From: Actinomycetota bacterium
GTDB lineage: Bacteria; Actinomycetota; Thermoleophilia; Gaiellales; Gaiellaceae
Length of the DNA: 10,685 nucleotides
Direction of reading: 5' to 3'
NCBI GenBank assembly: GCA_013812265.1
Contig: JACCTQ010000129.1
Coordinates: 1 to 10,685, forward strand
Part shown: positions 1 through 7,560 of the stretch, piece by piece
How the letters are laid out: each line of letters opens with the position of its first letter
Numbering within the stretch: position 1 is the first letter of the stretch
Notes under the pieces: model-generated
What the model saw: only the letters and a program-made list of their open reading frames with translations
Database searches by the model: none
What the model was told of the DNA's origin: nothing
Program-made: the position numbers and the translations under genes

Positions 1-1307
1 GGCACGGCGAGCGCTACGCGTCGCTTGCGCTGCCCGGCACGGCCGCGCGCGACCTGCTCGTACCCGCGGGGCTGGCGCTCTTCTTCGCCTACGTCGCCGA
101 CCCTAGACGGTCGATTCCAAGCCACACGGTGCTCGTGACGATCGCCGCGGCGGCACTCGCGCTAGCCCTCGTCCACCCGACCTACGCTCTCTTCGTCGCC
201 GTTCCGCTCGTGGGCTTCTGGATCGTGCGTGGGGTCGTCGCCAGAGCCGAGATTCGCCCGATCGGCGTCGCGCTGGGCGGGCTCTTGCTCCCGGCGGCGG
301 CAGTATTCCTTTGGCTCCTCCCGATCGTGCGTGACACCGCGTCGCACCGGCCCGAGGACGACGAGCTCAGACGGGCCCTCGCGCAGTACGCCGGCCAGGT
401 CGACGTCCTGTCCGAGCGGTCGTACCGGCTAGCGCCCGAGGTTTTCGGACGGAGCGGCGCCGTCGCGATCGCAGCGCTCTGCCTGATTCCGTTGGCGGCG
501 CTTGCCTTGCGGCGCCGATGGGCGGCTTTCGTGCTCGGGGGCTCGCTGGCGGTGCTCGCCATCATGCTGACACCGCTCCTCTTCTCCTCGTTCGCCGACG
601 CGGTGTCGCTGTCGCAGGCTCGCCGCGCCGCCGGCTTCCTGCCGTTCGCATTCGCGTTCGCAGGCGGCGTGGCCGTGCTGACCCGCCTGCTCGGCTCCTT
701 CCTGCTACCCGTCGCGCTCGCAGCGGGGATCGCGCTCCAGCTTGCCTATCCCGGCGACTTCGCCTACAGGCTGGAGGACGGCGGCCCGGCCGTCGTCACC
801 TGGTTCGCTGCGCTCGGCGGCGCGGGAGCGCTCATCGCCGTGGCGGTCGTTCGACGGCGGCCGGGCGCACTCGACCGCCGGAACGCGTTGGTGCCACTCG
901 CGGCGGCGCTCTTCGTGCTGCCCGTGGCCGTTCACGGGCTCGCCAACTGGGACGTGCGGCCGGCGAGGTCGGCCGCCGCGCTCACGGCGGGACTGGAGCG
1001 AGCCGTCAGGACGGATGTGCCCGAAGGCGATGTCGTGTTCTCCGACCTCGAGACGAGCTACCGCCTGGCGGCGGCCGCTCCCGTCTACATCGCCGCCGCG
1101 CCACCCGGCCATGTAGCGGACACGGTGGAGAACCGGCCCTACGAGCGGCGGGAGGACGTGCGCGTTTTTCTGCGCACGGGGGATCTCGCGATCCCGCGCC
1201 GCTACCGTGCCCGCTGGATCGTGGTCGACCGGAATCTCTTCCGGAAACCCCTGTCACTTCCCTCGGCCTACGCGGACGCGCGCTACGTTCTCTACCGCCT
1301 GCGATGA
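1..1307 (+). CDS. Polytopic membrane protein of a polysaccharide operon, GT-C-like (5' partial)
   Basis: The reading frame is open from base 3 through the left edge to the TGA at 1305-1307, so the gene starts outside the window; the GTG at 129 is an internal valine rather than a convincing start. About 434 codons are visible. They encode roughly nine to ten hydrophobic segments (for example around visible residues 20-32, 44-76, 82-103, 150-166, 170-190, 208-240 and 290-310). A soluble tail of about 110 residues follows and ends near the motif RARWIVVDRN. This layout, a multi-spanning body followed by a C-terminal extracytoplasmic domain, is common in GT-C glycosyltransferases and in uncharacterised actinobacterial polysaccharide-cluster membrane proteins. 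No catalytic motif is visible because the N-terminal part, where the GT-C acidic loop would lie, is missing. Its stop overlaps the next gene's ATG, which ties it to the operon. The membrane location is well supported; the transferase role is inferred. Confidence 0.85.
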   Translation, partial: HGERYASLALPGTAARDLLVPAGLALFFAYVADPRRSIPSHTVLVTIAAAALALALVHPTYALFVAVPLVGFWIVRGVVARAEIRPIGVALGGLLLPAAAVFLWLLPIVRDTASHRPEDDELRRALAQYAGQVDVLSERSYRLAPEVFGRSGAVAIAALCLIPLAALALRRRWAAFVLGGSLAVLAIMLTPLLFSSFADAVSLSQARRAAGFLPFAFAFAGGVAVLTRLLGSFLLPVALAAGIALQLAYPGDFAYRLEDGGPAVVTWFAALGGAGALIAVAVVRRRPGALDRRNALVPLAAALFVLPVAVHGLANWDVRPARSAAALTAGLERAVRTDVPEGDVVFSDLETSYRLAAAAPVYIAAAPPGHVADTVENRPYERREDVRVFLRTGDLAIPRRYRARWIVVDRNLFRKPLSLPSAYADARYVLYRLR

Positions 1308-2551
1308 AGGTCCTGATCGTCTCGCTCTACTTTCCCCCGGCCGGCGGCGGCGGTGTTCAACGCCCGCTGAAGTTTGCGACACATCTTCCGGCGCTCGGAA
1401 TCGAGACACATGTCCTGGCTCCCACCGACCCGAAGTGGATTCATTCCGACGAAGACCTCCAACCGCCGACGCAGGCGTGGATCCACCGGGCGCGGTATCT
1501 CGGGCCCAGGGGCCGCCGGCCGGCCGAGGAGCTGTACGGGCGCGTCGGGCTCGACCGTCTCTCGAAGCAGGCCGGCCTGACGTTCCGACGTCTGCTTCTA
1601 CCAGACGAGAACGTGACCTGGAACGCGACGGCGATACCCGCCGCCGTCCGCATCATCCGCCGCGAGCAGATCGACGTTGTCCTGACGACCTCCCCGCCCA
1701 GCTCCGTGCACCTCGTCGGCGCAGCGGCCAAGCGTGCGACCGGGGCACGCTGGGTTGCCGATCTCCGCGACTCGGTGATCGCCCATCCGCACCGGCGTGC
1801 CGAGCACCTTCCGGCGCGGGTCAAGGAGCAGGGCGAGCACGCGGTTGCGCGCCTCATCGCCCGCTACGCCGACGCTGTCGTCGCCGTGTCCGACGCGATC
1901 GCGGCGGAGGCGCGCGGCTTCCGGCCGGCCGGCCCCGTGCGCACGATCGCGAACGGTTGTGACTTCGACGACTTCGACGGGCTCGAGTACCAGCGCGGCG
2001 AGCGTTTCCGCATCACCCACACCGGCAGCTTCTTCGGCAAGCGCGATCCACGACCGTTCCTGTCGGCGCTCTCGGAATCCAGCCCCGACGTCGTGGCGCG
2101 TTTCGTGGGTGATTTCCGCGCCGCCGACCGCGAGTGGGCCGAGCGGCTCGGGCTCGGCGACCGCCTCGAGTTGCACCCGTATGTACCGCGCAAACGCGCG
2201 CTGGAGCTCCAGCGTGATTCCGAGGCGCTGCTGCTGCTGATCCCAGAGGCCGCCGGGCGCGGGCGCGGGGTCTTGTCGGGGAAAGTCTTCGAGTATCTGG
2301 CTGCCGAGCGGCCGATCTTGGCCGCCGTGCCGCCCGACGGCGCTGCGGCGGATTTGCTCCGGGAGACGGGTGCGGGGATCGTGACCCGGCCCGACGACGT
2401 TCCGGGGCTCGTCGAGGCCTTGCACCGGCTCGAGGAGCGCTGGCGTGACGGCACACTCGACGGTGCGCCGCTGGAGCCGGCGATGCGTGAGCGGCTCTCC
2501 CGCCGGGCGCGCGCGGAGGATCTCGCACGGCTCTTGCGGAGCCTCGCATGA
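1304..2551 (+). CDS. Glycosyltransferase family 4-like protein (GT-B fold)
   Basis: This 415-residue protein probably transfers a sugar from a nucleotide donor onto a lipid-linked surface-glycan intermediate at the cytoplasmic face of the membrane. The N-terminal Rossmann domain opens with MKVLIVSLYFPP followed by a glycine-rich loop (GGGG, about residues 14-17), typical of GT4 enzymes that begin 'PP..GG...R'. WVADLRDS lies at residues 150-157. The second Rossmann domain begins near HTGSFFGKRDP and contains SGKVFEYLAAERPI, with Glu330 as the expected donor-binding glutamate. The first glutamate of the usual E-x7-E pair is absent: residue 322 is Gly. This is seen in GT4 subgroups with the 'SGK.FEYLA' signature. 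The ATG at 1304 overlaps the upstream stop (ATGA) and has no clear Shine-Dalgarno, suggesting coupled translation. An in-frame upstream extension to 518 lies inside the previous gene and is an artefact. Donor and acceptor cannot be told from sequence. Confidence 0.93.
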   Translation: MKVLIVSLYFPPAGGGGVQRPLKFATHLPALGIETHVLAPTDPKWIHSDEDLQPPTQAWIHRARYLGPRGRRPAEELYGRVGLDRLSKQAGLTFRRLLLPDENVTWNATAIPAAVRIIRREQIDVVLTTSPPSSVHLVGAAAKRATGARWVADLRDSVIAHPHRRAEHLPARVKEQGEHAVARLIARYADAVVAVSDAIAAEARGFRPAGPVRTIANGCDFDDFDGLEYQRGERFRITHTGSFFGKRDPRPFLSALSESSPDVVARFVGDFRAADREWAERLGLGDRLELHPYVPRKRALELQRDSEALLLLIPEAAGRGRGVLSGKVFEYLAAERPILAAVPPDGAAADLLRETGAGIVTRPDDVPGLVEALHRLEERWRDGTLDGAPLEPAMRERLSRRARAEDLARLLRSLA

Positions 2552-3876
2552 GGCTGCCGCGACCTCTCGTCGACGGCCTCTTCCTGGCCACCGCCTTCTG
2601 CGTCACCTTCGAGAAGGTGCACTGGGAGCTGGCAGGCACCGTGAACCTCGCCGACGTCCTGACGCTCCTCTTCCTCGGCGCTTTCGTCGCCGACCGGTCC
2701 GCGGGCCTGGGAGGGCGCCTGCCGCGGCTCGCGGCGACGATTCTCTTGTTCCTCGCCGCATTCCTCGTCGTCTATCTGATCGGGTTCTTCAACCTCGACA
2801 CGGAGCAGGCCCTGGCTCAGTTCGCCAAAGGGCTGGTCAAGTTTCTCGTGCATTTCGCCTTCCTTGCGGCGGCGATCGCGTACCTCGCCGCCCGCTCCGA
2901 GCGCTTCTACTGGCGGGCACTCGCATGGTTCTGTGCCGGGCTGGTCGCGAACGCGGGTTACGGCGTGATCCAGCTGGTCGCAGCCCGCGCAGGCCGCGAT
3001 CTTGACGAGCTGCTGCTCGCGCCCGTCACCGGCGGTGCGAGCTCCATCAACATCTACGGGGCCGTCGAGGGCGTGAACGTCTATCGGCCCAACGCGCTCA
3101 CCGGAGACCCGAACCACCTGGGGATCATGCTCGTCCTGCCGCTCCTGATCCTGACACCGATCTACCTACGGCTGGAGCGCGGGAGCCGCTTGCGCCTCCC
3201 GCTCGCCGTGCTGCTCTCGTTCCTGCTCGTGGTCGAGCTCGCGACGCTCTCACGCAGCGGCCTGCTCGGCTTGGCGGTGGGTGTGCTCGTGCTCGCCGTG
3301 CCGTACAGGAGGCGTCTCGTGTCGGCGGCGACCTTGCTGCCGCTCGGCGCCGTCGGTGCGGTGCTCGCCTACCTCGTCTCACGCGAAGCCAATTTTTTCG
3401 AGACGGTGCTGCGCTCGCGGATCGAGACCGGCGACGGCTCCACCTCGGTTCACTTCAGCGTGTACGGCTTCATCCCCGATGTGTTGTCGTCCCACCCGCT
3501 GTTCGGTCTCGGTCTCAACAACTTCTCGGTCTACTACGAGTTCGTAACCGGCAAGACGAACTGGGGGCCGCACTCCTTCTACGTCGCGCTGCTCGTGGAG
3601 ACGGGCCTGGTGGGGACCCTCCTGTTCGCGCTGTTCCTGCGCTACGTCTTCCGGCGCCTGGGCGACGCCCGCCGGCTGGGCCGCTCCCTGGCAGCGGCGG
3701 GAGATCCCGTCGCTGCTCGCCTGCGTCCGCTCGCGTGGGGACTTACGGCAGGGCTCGCCGGAACGCTCGCCGCGAACGCCTTCTACCTCACCATGCAGTT
3801 CTATTACTTCTACGTGTTCACGGCGCTCGCGGTCGCCGTGCCGCTCGTGTTCGGGCGGCGTCTGGCACCGGCGTGA
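2548..3876 (+). CDS. O-antigen ligase/Wzy-type polymerase family membrane protein
   Basis: This 442-residue protein has about eleven to twelve predicted membrane helices and one large extracytoplasmic loop (about residues 280-342), the architecture of WaaL ligases and Wzy polymerases. Family signatures are RPNALTGDPNHLG (residues 180-192), the helix-leading LSRSGLLG (234-241) and, after the large loop, HPLFGLGLNNF and PHSFYVALLVETGLVG with His342 and Glu351. These match the conserved 'G.G.NNF...H..fl..l.E.GliG' pattern of the Wzy_C domain. The family joins or polymerises undecaprenyl-linked oligosaccharides outside the membrane. In a Gram-positive this would mean capsule, exopolysaccharide or cell-wall glycan rather than true O antigen. 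The ATG overlaps the upstream stop by four bases and has a good GGAG Shine-Dalgarno at 2538-2541, six bases upstream. The stop overlaps the next gene's GTG. Polymerase and ligase cannot be separated from sequence. Confidence 0.93.
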   Translation: MRLPRPLVDGLFLATAFCVTFEKVHWELAGTVNLADVLTLLFLGAFVADRSAGLGGRLPRLAATILLFLAAFLVVYLIGFFNLDTEQALAQFAKGLVKFLVHFAFLAAAIAYLAARSERFYWRALAWFCAGLVANAGYGVIQLVAARAGRDLDELLLAPVTGGASSINIYGAVEGVNVYRPNALTGDPNHLGIMLVLPLLILTPIYLRLERGSRLRLPLAVLLSFLLVVELATLSRSGLLGLAVGVLVLAVPYRRRLVSAATLLPLGAVGAVLAYLVSREANFFETVLRSRIETGDGSTSVHFSVYGFIPDVLSSHPLFGLGLNNFSVYYEFVTGKTNWGPHSFYVALLVETGLVGTLLFALFLRYVFRRLGDARRLGRSLAAAGDPVAARLRPLAWGLTAGLAGTLAANAFYLTMQFYYFYVFTALAVAVPLVFGRRLAPA

Positions 3877-4877
3877 AGGTCGTCGTCCTGACGACGTCGT
3901 ACCCACGCCATCAGGGGGATGTGGCGGGGCGGTTCGTCGCCGACGCCGTCGAGCGAGTCCGCGAGCGCGGCGTGGAGATGCGCGTAGTCTCGCCGCAGCA
4001 GTTCCGCCATTTCGGCATCGCCTACGGCTCCGGCGTCGTCGGGAACCTGAAGCGCCGGCCGGCCCTCTCGGCACTTCTGCCGGCGATGCTCGCGAGCTTC
4101 GCCCTCACCGCTCGCCGGGCCGCCCGCGACGCTGATCTCGTTCACGCCCACTGGCTTCCGGCCGGCGCGGTTGCGCTCGCAACGGGGCGCCCGTACGTCC
4201 TCCAGCTGTGGGGGACCGACGTCGAGCTCGCCCGCCGGGCTCCCTGGTTGGCCCGTGGCATTCTCCGGCGGGCCCGCGTCGTCATCTGCGCGTCTCGCGC
4301 GCTGGCGGCTGCCGCGCGTGAGCTCGGGGCCCGCGACGTGGTCGTCATCCCGAGCGGTGTGGACATTCCGCCGCACCCGGGCGAGGAGGCCGAGCCGCCT
4401 GAGATTCTGTTCGCCGGACGGCTGTCGCGCGAGAAGGGAATCCTCGAGCTCCTGCAGGCCAGCGAAGGAGCGAGGCTCGTAGTCGCCGGAGACGGACCAC
4501 TCCGGCGGCAAGTGCCGCAGGCCCTTGGCTTCGTGCCCCACGAGGAGCTCGACCGCCTCTACGCGCGGGCCGCCGTCGTCGCCTGCCCATCTCGCCGAGA
4601 GGGATTCGGGGTCGTCTGTGCCGAGGCCATGGCGCACGGCAGGCCAGTGGTCGCTACGTCGGTGGGTGGCTTCCTCGATCTCGTCGTCGACGGCGAGACC
4701 GGTGTGCTCGTGCCGCCCGGCGACGTGCGAGCCCTTCGCGCTGCTCTCCTGCGTCTGCTGAGCGACCGGGACCTGCGCCGGCGGCTCGGGACAGCGGCCC
4801 GCGAGCGCGCTCGTCAGCACTTCTCCTGGGATCGCATCACCGAACGGACGCTCGCCGTCTACGCCGACGCCGCCTAA
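3873..4877 (+). CDS. Glycosyltransferase family 4 protein
   Basis: A 334-residue retaining GT-B glycosyltransferase, predicted cytoplasmic or peripheral at the membrane, acting in the same glycan pathway as its upstream neighbours. The first domain begins VKVVVLTTSYPRHQGD with a glycine loop and contains HAHW (residues 91-94) and LWGTD (112-116), typical of GT4. The second domain contains FAGRLSREKG, with Arg183 and Lys188 at the positions that normally contact the donor diphosphate. It also has a complete E-x7-E motif in EGFGVVCAE (Glu243 and Glu251), followed by AMAHGRPVVATSVGG and VDGETGVLVPPGD, both GT4 hallmarks. The length is slightly short for GT4 (usually 350-400). The GTG at 3873 is preferred over an upstream in-frame GTG at 3735 because it sits exactly before the conserved N-terminal beta strand and forms a GTGA overlap with the preceding stop. 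It is the last gene of the coupled set. Sugar specificity is unknown. Confidence 0.95.
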   Translation: MKVVVLTTSYPRHQGDVAGRFVADAVERVRERGVEMRVVSPQQFRHFGIAYGSGVVGNLKRRPALSALLPAMLASFALTARRAARDADLVHAHWLPAGAVALATGRPYVLQLWGTDVELARRAPWLARGILRRARVVICASRALAAAARELGARDVVVIPSGVDIPPHPGEEAEPPEILFAGRLSREKGILELLQASEGARLVVAGDGPLRRQVPQALGFVPHEELDRLYARAAVVACPSRREGFGVVCAEAMAHGRPVVATSVGGFLDLVVDGETGVLVPPGDVRALRAALLRLLSDRDLRRRLGTAARERARQHFSWDRITERTLAVYADAA

Positions 4878-4948
4878 GAACTCCGCTTCCCTTTTCTTCC
4901 CAGATCAGGTAGGGTGCTCGCAACTGGCTCGGTGGGCGTCTGACTGGC

Positions 4949-4960
4949 CGCTCGCGAGCG
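4949..4960. repeat. 12-bp perfect palindrome
   Basis: cgctcgcgagcg equals its own reverse complement and directly abuts the 18-bp tandem repeat that follows. It lies 50-61 bases upstream of the ATG at 5010 and could be an operator half-site pair. GC-rich palindromes of this size also arise by chance, so function is not established. Confidence 0.6.
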
Positions 4961-4996
4961 AGTACTGCGGCAACACCAAGTACTGCGGCAACACCA
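4961..4996. repeat. 18-bp tandem duplication upstream of the metalloprotease gene
   Basis: The unit agtactgcggcaacacca occurs twice without interruption (4961-4978 and 4979-4996). A degraded third start, aatctgcgg, follows at 4997-5005. The second copy ends 13 bases before the ATG at 5010. The copies are identical, so the duplication is recent or conserved. It lies where a regulator, or the 5' untranslated RNA, could act. The unit length of 18 is a multiple of three, but the reading frame of the downstream gene is not in register with a sensible upstream extension. Confidence 0.9.
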
Positions 4997-5009
4997 AATC
5001 TGCGGCTGA

Positions 5010-7439
5010 ATGGCCAACCGACTCCCATTGTCGGCGGTGGCCCTGTCCTGTCCGGACTGGGTCACGGCCGAGGCGAGCGCGCGCTACCGCGTGCTCGTGG
5101 CAGCGTGCATCGTCACGCTCGCCCTCGCTTGCGCGCCGGCGGCACTCGCCGATCCGGCTCAGGCGGCCAAGGCGGGCCTCGATAAGGCCTGTGAGACGGC
5201 GGAGCAGCTCGTCTCGGGCCAGGGCTCGTCGTGTCGGGTGGCCGGCGGACTGTGGAAAGTGAAGCTCTCGAACGGGCGCTCGCTTCTGACTCACGGTCCG
5301 GATGCGCCGAAGGCCGCCACCGCACCCACCGGCGCTCCGCCCGCTCCGCGGAAGCCCGTGTGTCCGCAGGCAAATCCGAACGGCAACTACTTTCAGGTCG
5401 CGATCATCGCCTGGCCTGCCAACGTAACGCCGAACGAGACCGACGCATCCTTCCGGACCAGGATCGAGAACGCGAACGGTCTTCTCCATGCCGACGCCGT
5501 CCTGTCGGGTAGCCCGAACGGCGCCGACTACCCGTTCGCCTGCGACGGTGCCGGCCAGATTCGCGTCGACCGGGTTGCGCTTCCAACACCCGCGACCTCT
5601 GCGAGTTTCAGCTCGATCGTCTCGGATCTGCAGGCTCGCGGATACAACAAGACGAACGAGAAGTACGTCATCTGGTACGACGACCGCACGATTCCGTACT
5701 GCGGGCAGGGCAATTTCACGCACGACGAGGGCAACAGCGCGAGCAACTTCAACAACATCGGCCCTGACTACGGCGTCTCGTACGACTGCGACTCGATCAT
5801 GCACGAGAACGCTCACAATCTGGGCGCCGTCCAGTACAACAGCCCGTTTTCCACCGGTGCGATGGGTCATTGCTGGCAGGAGTACGACGTCCTCTGCTAC
5901 GCGGACGGCGGTAACAGGTATCCCGGCTCGCTCACGTACACCTGCACCGACCGCAACCACTTCGATTGTGAGAGCAACGACTATTTCGACGCAAAGATAG
6001 GCGTTGGAACGGGCGGCGGTGGCGGTTCCTACCTCGACGCCAAATGGAATCTCGGCGGCTGCTACGTGCGCTTCATCGTGAACTACGCGTGTGGGCTCGG
6101 CGTGACCGGCAACCCACCGCCTCCTCCGCCCACGGGCACCGGCTACGCGGGAACCGTCCTCAGCCACAGCCCCCTGGGCTACTGGCGCCTGGGCGAGACG
6201 GCCAGCACGACCGCGGCAGACGAGACCGGCCGGGCCCCCGGCAGCTACGTCGGCGGCGTGACCCTGGACACAGCCGCAGCGCTGGCCACGGACGCCAACC
6301 GCGCCGTGTTGCTCGACGGCCGCGACGACAGCGTGTCGGTCACCGAGCTCGCCGGCGTCAAGCTGGGCGCGGGCGAGCAAAACACGGTCGAGTTCTGGAT
6401 GAACTGGGACGGAGAAGCGGGCATGCCCTTCGGCTGGAGCACCCCTTACGACCTGCTCATCTCTCCGGGCTCCTTCGGTTTCAACACCGGCAATGGCGAC
6501 CTGTACGGCATGAGCAGCGCTCGCCTTCGCAACCGCTGGGTGCACGTGGCCGCCGTGTTCACCAACGGGTCGCCGGCGACGAACAAGCTCTACATCGACG
6601 GCGTCGAGCAGCAACTCACGCAACGGCAGGGCGTATCGGTGTCGCGCACCGCGTCGACGAGCGCCCGCCTGGGACGCGGCGACTACAGCGCCAGCTACTA
6701 CTTCGGCGGCCGCTTGGACGAGTTCGCCATCTATGCCCGCGCGCTCAGCGCGACCGAGCTCAAGAGCCACTACGACGCCGGAGCCAGCCGCTACCAGCTG
6801 AAGGTGATGGCCGACAACCCGGTCGCCTACTGGCGCCTGGGCGAAAACACCGGGGCCTACGCCTACGACGAGACCGGCAACGGGCGCCAGGGAAGCTACT
6901 ACTACGGGGTCAGCAACGGCGTCACCGGCGCTCTCGCCGCTGACGTCAACAAGGCCGCCGGCTTCGACGGCATCAACGACTTCGTCTACATGCAGAGCCT
7001 CGGCCTGACCGGGGCCTTCAGCCTCGAGCTGTGGGGCTATCTGCGCGGGCCGGGCTCCTCGTCTCCCAACAACGACTACGGCGCCCTGCTCGGCATCGAC
7101 TACCGGCGTCGCCTGCTCTGGCGTGTCTCCGACGGGCGCCTGTTGACCCAGTTCGACGGCGGCAACTTCGTCTCCAGCATCGGCGCCTCTGCCAACGCCT
7201 GGCACCACATCGTCTACAGCTTCGACGGCTCCACGGAGCGCTTCTACATCGATGGTGCCCCCGTCGGCTCGCATACCACCACCGCCCCCAACTGGAATGC
7301 CGACTTCGCGGTCGGGATCCTGGCTACCGATGCCACCCAGCACCGCCTGAACGGTCTGGTAGACGAGGTTGCCGTGTACGGCAGGGCGCTGTCTGCGGTG
7401 GATGTCAAGGCGCACCGCGACGCCGCCGTAAGCCCCTAA
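5010..7439 (+). CDS. Secreted zinc-metalloprotease-like protein with two LamG domains
   Basis: An 809-residue protein. Residues 28-47 form a signal-peptide hydrophobic core ending ALA|D, preceded by an unusually long 27-residue stretch. No Shine-Dalgarno supports ATG 5010, and GTG 5037 or GTG 5091 are possible alternative starts. After a linker rich in Ala/Pro (about 90-112), a cysteine-containing domain (about 115-365) carries HENAHNLGAVQ: His265, Glu266 and His269 fit the HExxH zinc site. It resembles secreted actinobacterial metalloprotease-like proteins with HExxHxLGAVQ followed by a GHC...DVMCY segment. Here GHCW supplies His287, a candidate third ligand, and the met-turn-like segment reads DVLCY (293-297), with Leu for the expected Met. 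A six-proline linker (about 370-375) leads to two LamG/concanavalin-like domains (379-594 and 595-809), each opening with a YWRLGE motif. The role is inferred: an exoprotease with glycan- or surface-binding tails. Activity is uncertain because of the met-turn change. The stop is TAA. Confidence 0.9.
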   Translation: MANRLPLSAVALSCPDWVTAEASARYRVLVAACIVTLALACAPAALADPAQAAKAGLDKACETAEQLVSGQGSSCRVAGGLWKVKLSNGRSLLTHGPDAPKAATAPTGAPPAPRKPVCPQANPNGNYFQVAIIAWPANVTPNETDASFRTRIENANGLLHADAVLSGSPNGADYPFACDGAGQIRVDRVALPTPATSASFSSIVSDLQARGYNKTNEKYVIWYDDRTIPYCGQGNFTHDEGNSASNFNNIGPDYGVSYDCDSIMHENAHNLGAVQYNSPFSTGAMGHCWQEYDVLCYADGGNRYPGSLTYTCTDRNHFDCESNDYFDAKIGVGTGGGGGSYLDAKWNLGGCYVRFIVNYACGLGVTGNPPPPPPTGTGYAGTVLSHSPLGYWRLGETASTTAADETGRAPGSYVGGVTLDTAAALATDANRAVLLDGRDDSVSVTELAGVKLGAGEQNTVEFWMNWDGEAGMPFGWSTPYDLLISPGSFGFNTGNGDLYGMSSARLRNRWVHVAAVFTNGSPATNKLYIDGVEQQLTQRQGVSVSRTASTSARLGRGDYSASYYFGGRLDEFAIYARALSATELKSHYDAGASRYQLKVMADNPVAYWRLGENTGAYAYDETGNGRQGSYYYGVSNGVTGALAADVNKAAGFDGINDFVYMQSLGLTGAFSLELWGYLRGPGSSSPNNDYGALLGIDYRRRLLWRVSDGRLLTQFDGGNFVSSIGASANAWHHIVYSFDGSTERFYIDGAPVGSHTTTAPNWNADFAVGILATDATQHRLNGLVDEVAVYGRALSAVDVKAHRDAAVSP
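6153..7405 (+). repeat. Long direct repeat, copy 1 (tandem LamG module)
   Basis: This segment encodes the two C-terminal LamG domains of the metalloprotease-like protein. It aligns without any gap to 9411-10663 at a constant offset of 3258 bp. By hand comparison the encoded proteins agree at about 84 percent of positions in the first LamG domain and about 88 percent in the second. Bases 6885-6989 are identical to 10143-10247 (105 of 105). Similarity begins just after the proline linker and fades at the last few codons. Confidence 0.95.
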
Positions 7440-7481
7440 CGCCTTCTCGTCCAGAAACCGCGGCCGGGACACGCCTTCTCG
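7439..7481. repeat. 11-bp direct repeat pair, 32-bp period
   Basis: acgccttctcg occurs at 7439-7449 and again at 7471-7481, overlapping the final base of the upstream stop codon. The start-to-start distance is 32 bp, about three helical turns, the same as the second repeat pair further downstream. This could be a paired protein-binding site, or a remnant of duplication. Confidence 0.6.
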
Positions 7482-7517
7482 GCGGCCGGCGATCTCCCCC
7501 GCAGCGCTCGGCGTGCC

Positions 7518-7560
7518 GATCGGGGGACATATCCAGCTCCCCGGGGGCTGATCGGGGGAC
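7518..7560. repeat. 11-bp direct repeat pair gatcgggggac, 32-bp period
   Basis: gatcgggggac occurs at 7518-7528 and 7550-7560, with start-to-start spacing of 32 bp. The intervening sequence contains ccccgggg (7539-7546). Two identical sites on the same helical face, 63-105 bp upstream of the ATG at 7623, are a reasonable activator- or repressor-site arrangement; the identity of any regulator is unknown. Confidence 0.65.

Larger units (their letters stand above)
4878..5009 (+). promoter_or_regulatory. Intergenic region before the metalloprotease-LamG gene
   Basis: These 132 bases separate the polysaccharide operon from the first protease gene. They hold a run of 16 pyrimidines (4886-4901), a 12-bp perfect palindrome and an 18-bp tandem repeat (listed separately). 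A weak sigma-70-like promoter can be drawn as ttccct (4887-4892), a 17-bp spacer and tagggt (4910-4915), each matching consensus at only about three of six positions. No hairpin with a T-run typical of an intrinsic terminator was seen after the stop at 4877, so read-through from the operon is possible. No clear Shine-Dalgarno precedes the ATG at 5010. Confidence 0.3.

Noticed and set aside
518..1303. Upstream extension of the first glycosyltransferase to a start at 518
   Set aside because: The added 262 residues are Arg/Ala/Gly-rich, overlap the membrane-protein gene in another frame and show no domain; the conserved GT4 N-terminus begins exactly at the ATG at 1304.
3735..3872. Upstream start at 3735 for the second GT4 gene
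   Set aside because: It would overlap the O-antigen ligase-like gene by more than 140 bases, and the extra residues precede the first beta strand of the GT-B fold. GTG 3873 gives a GTGA overlap and a normal N-terminus.
4961..5005. Tandem 18-bp repeats considered as a CRISPR array
   Set aside because: The units are directly adjacent with no spacers, number only two to three, and no cas gene is nearby.
7461..7488. Possible hairpin terminator from two cggccg blocks after the metalloprotease gene
   Set aside because: The stem is only about six pairs of a self-palindromic hexamer, and no T-run follows; GC-rich DNA gives many such matches.
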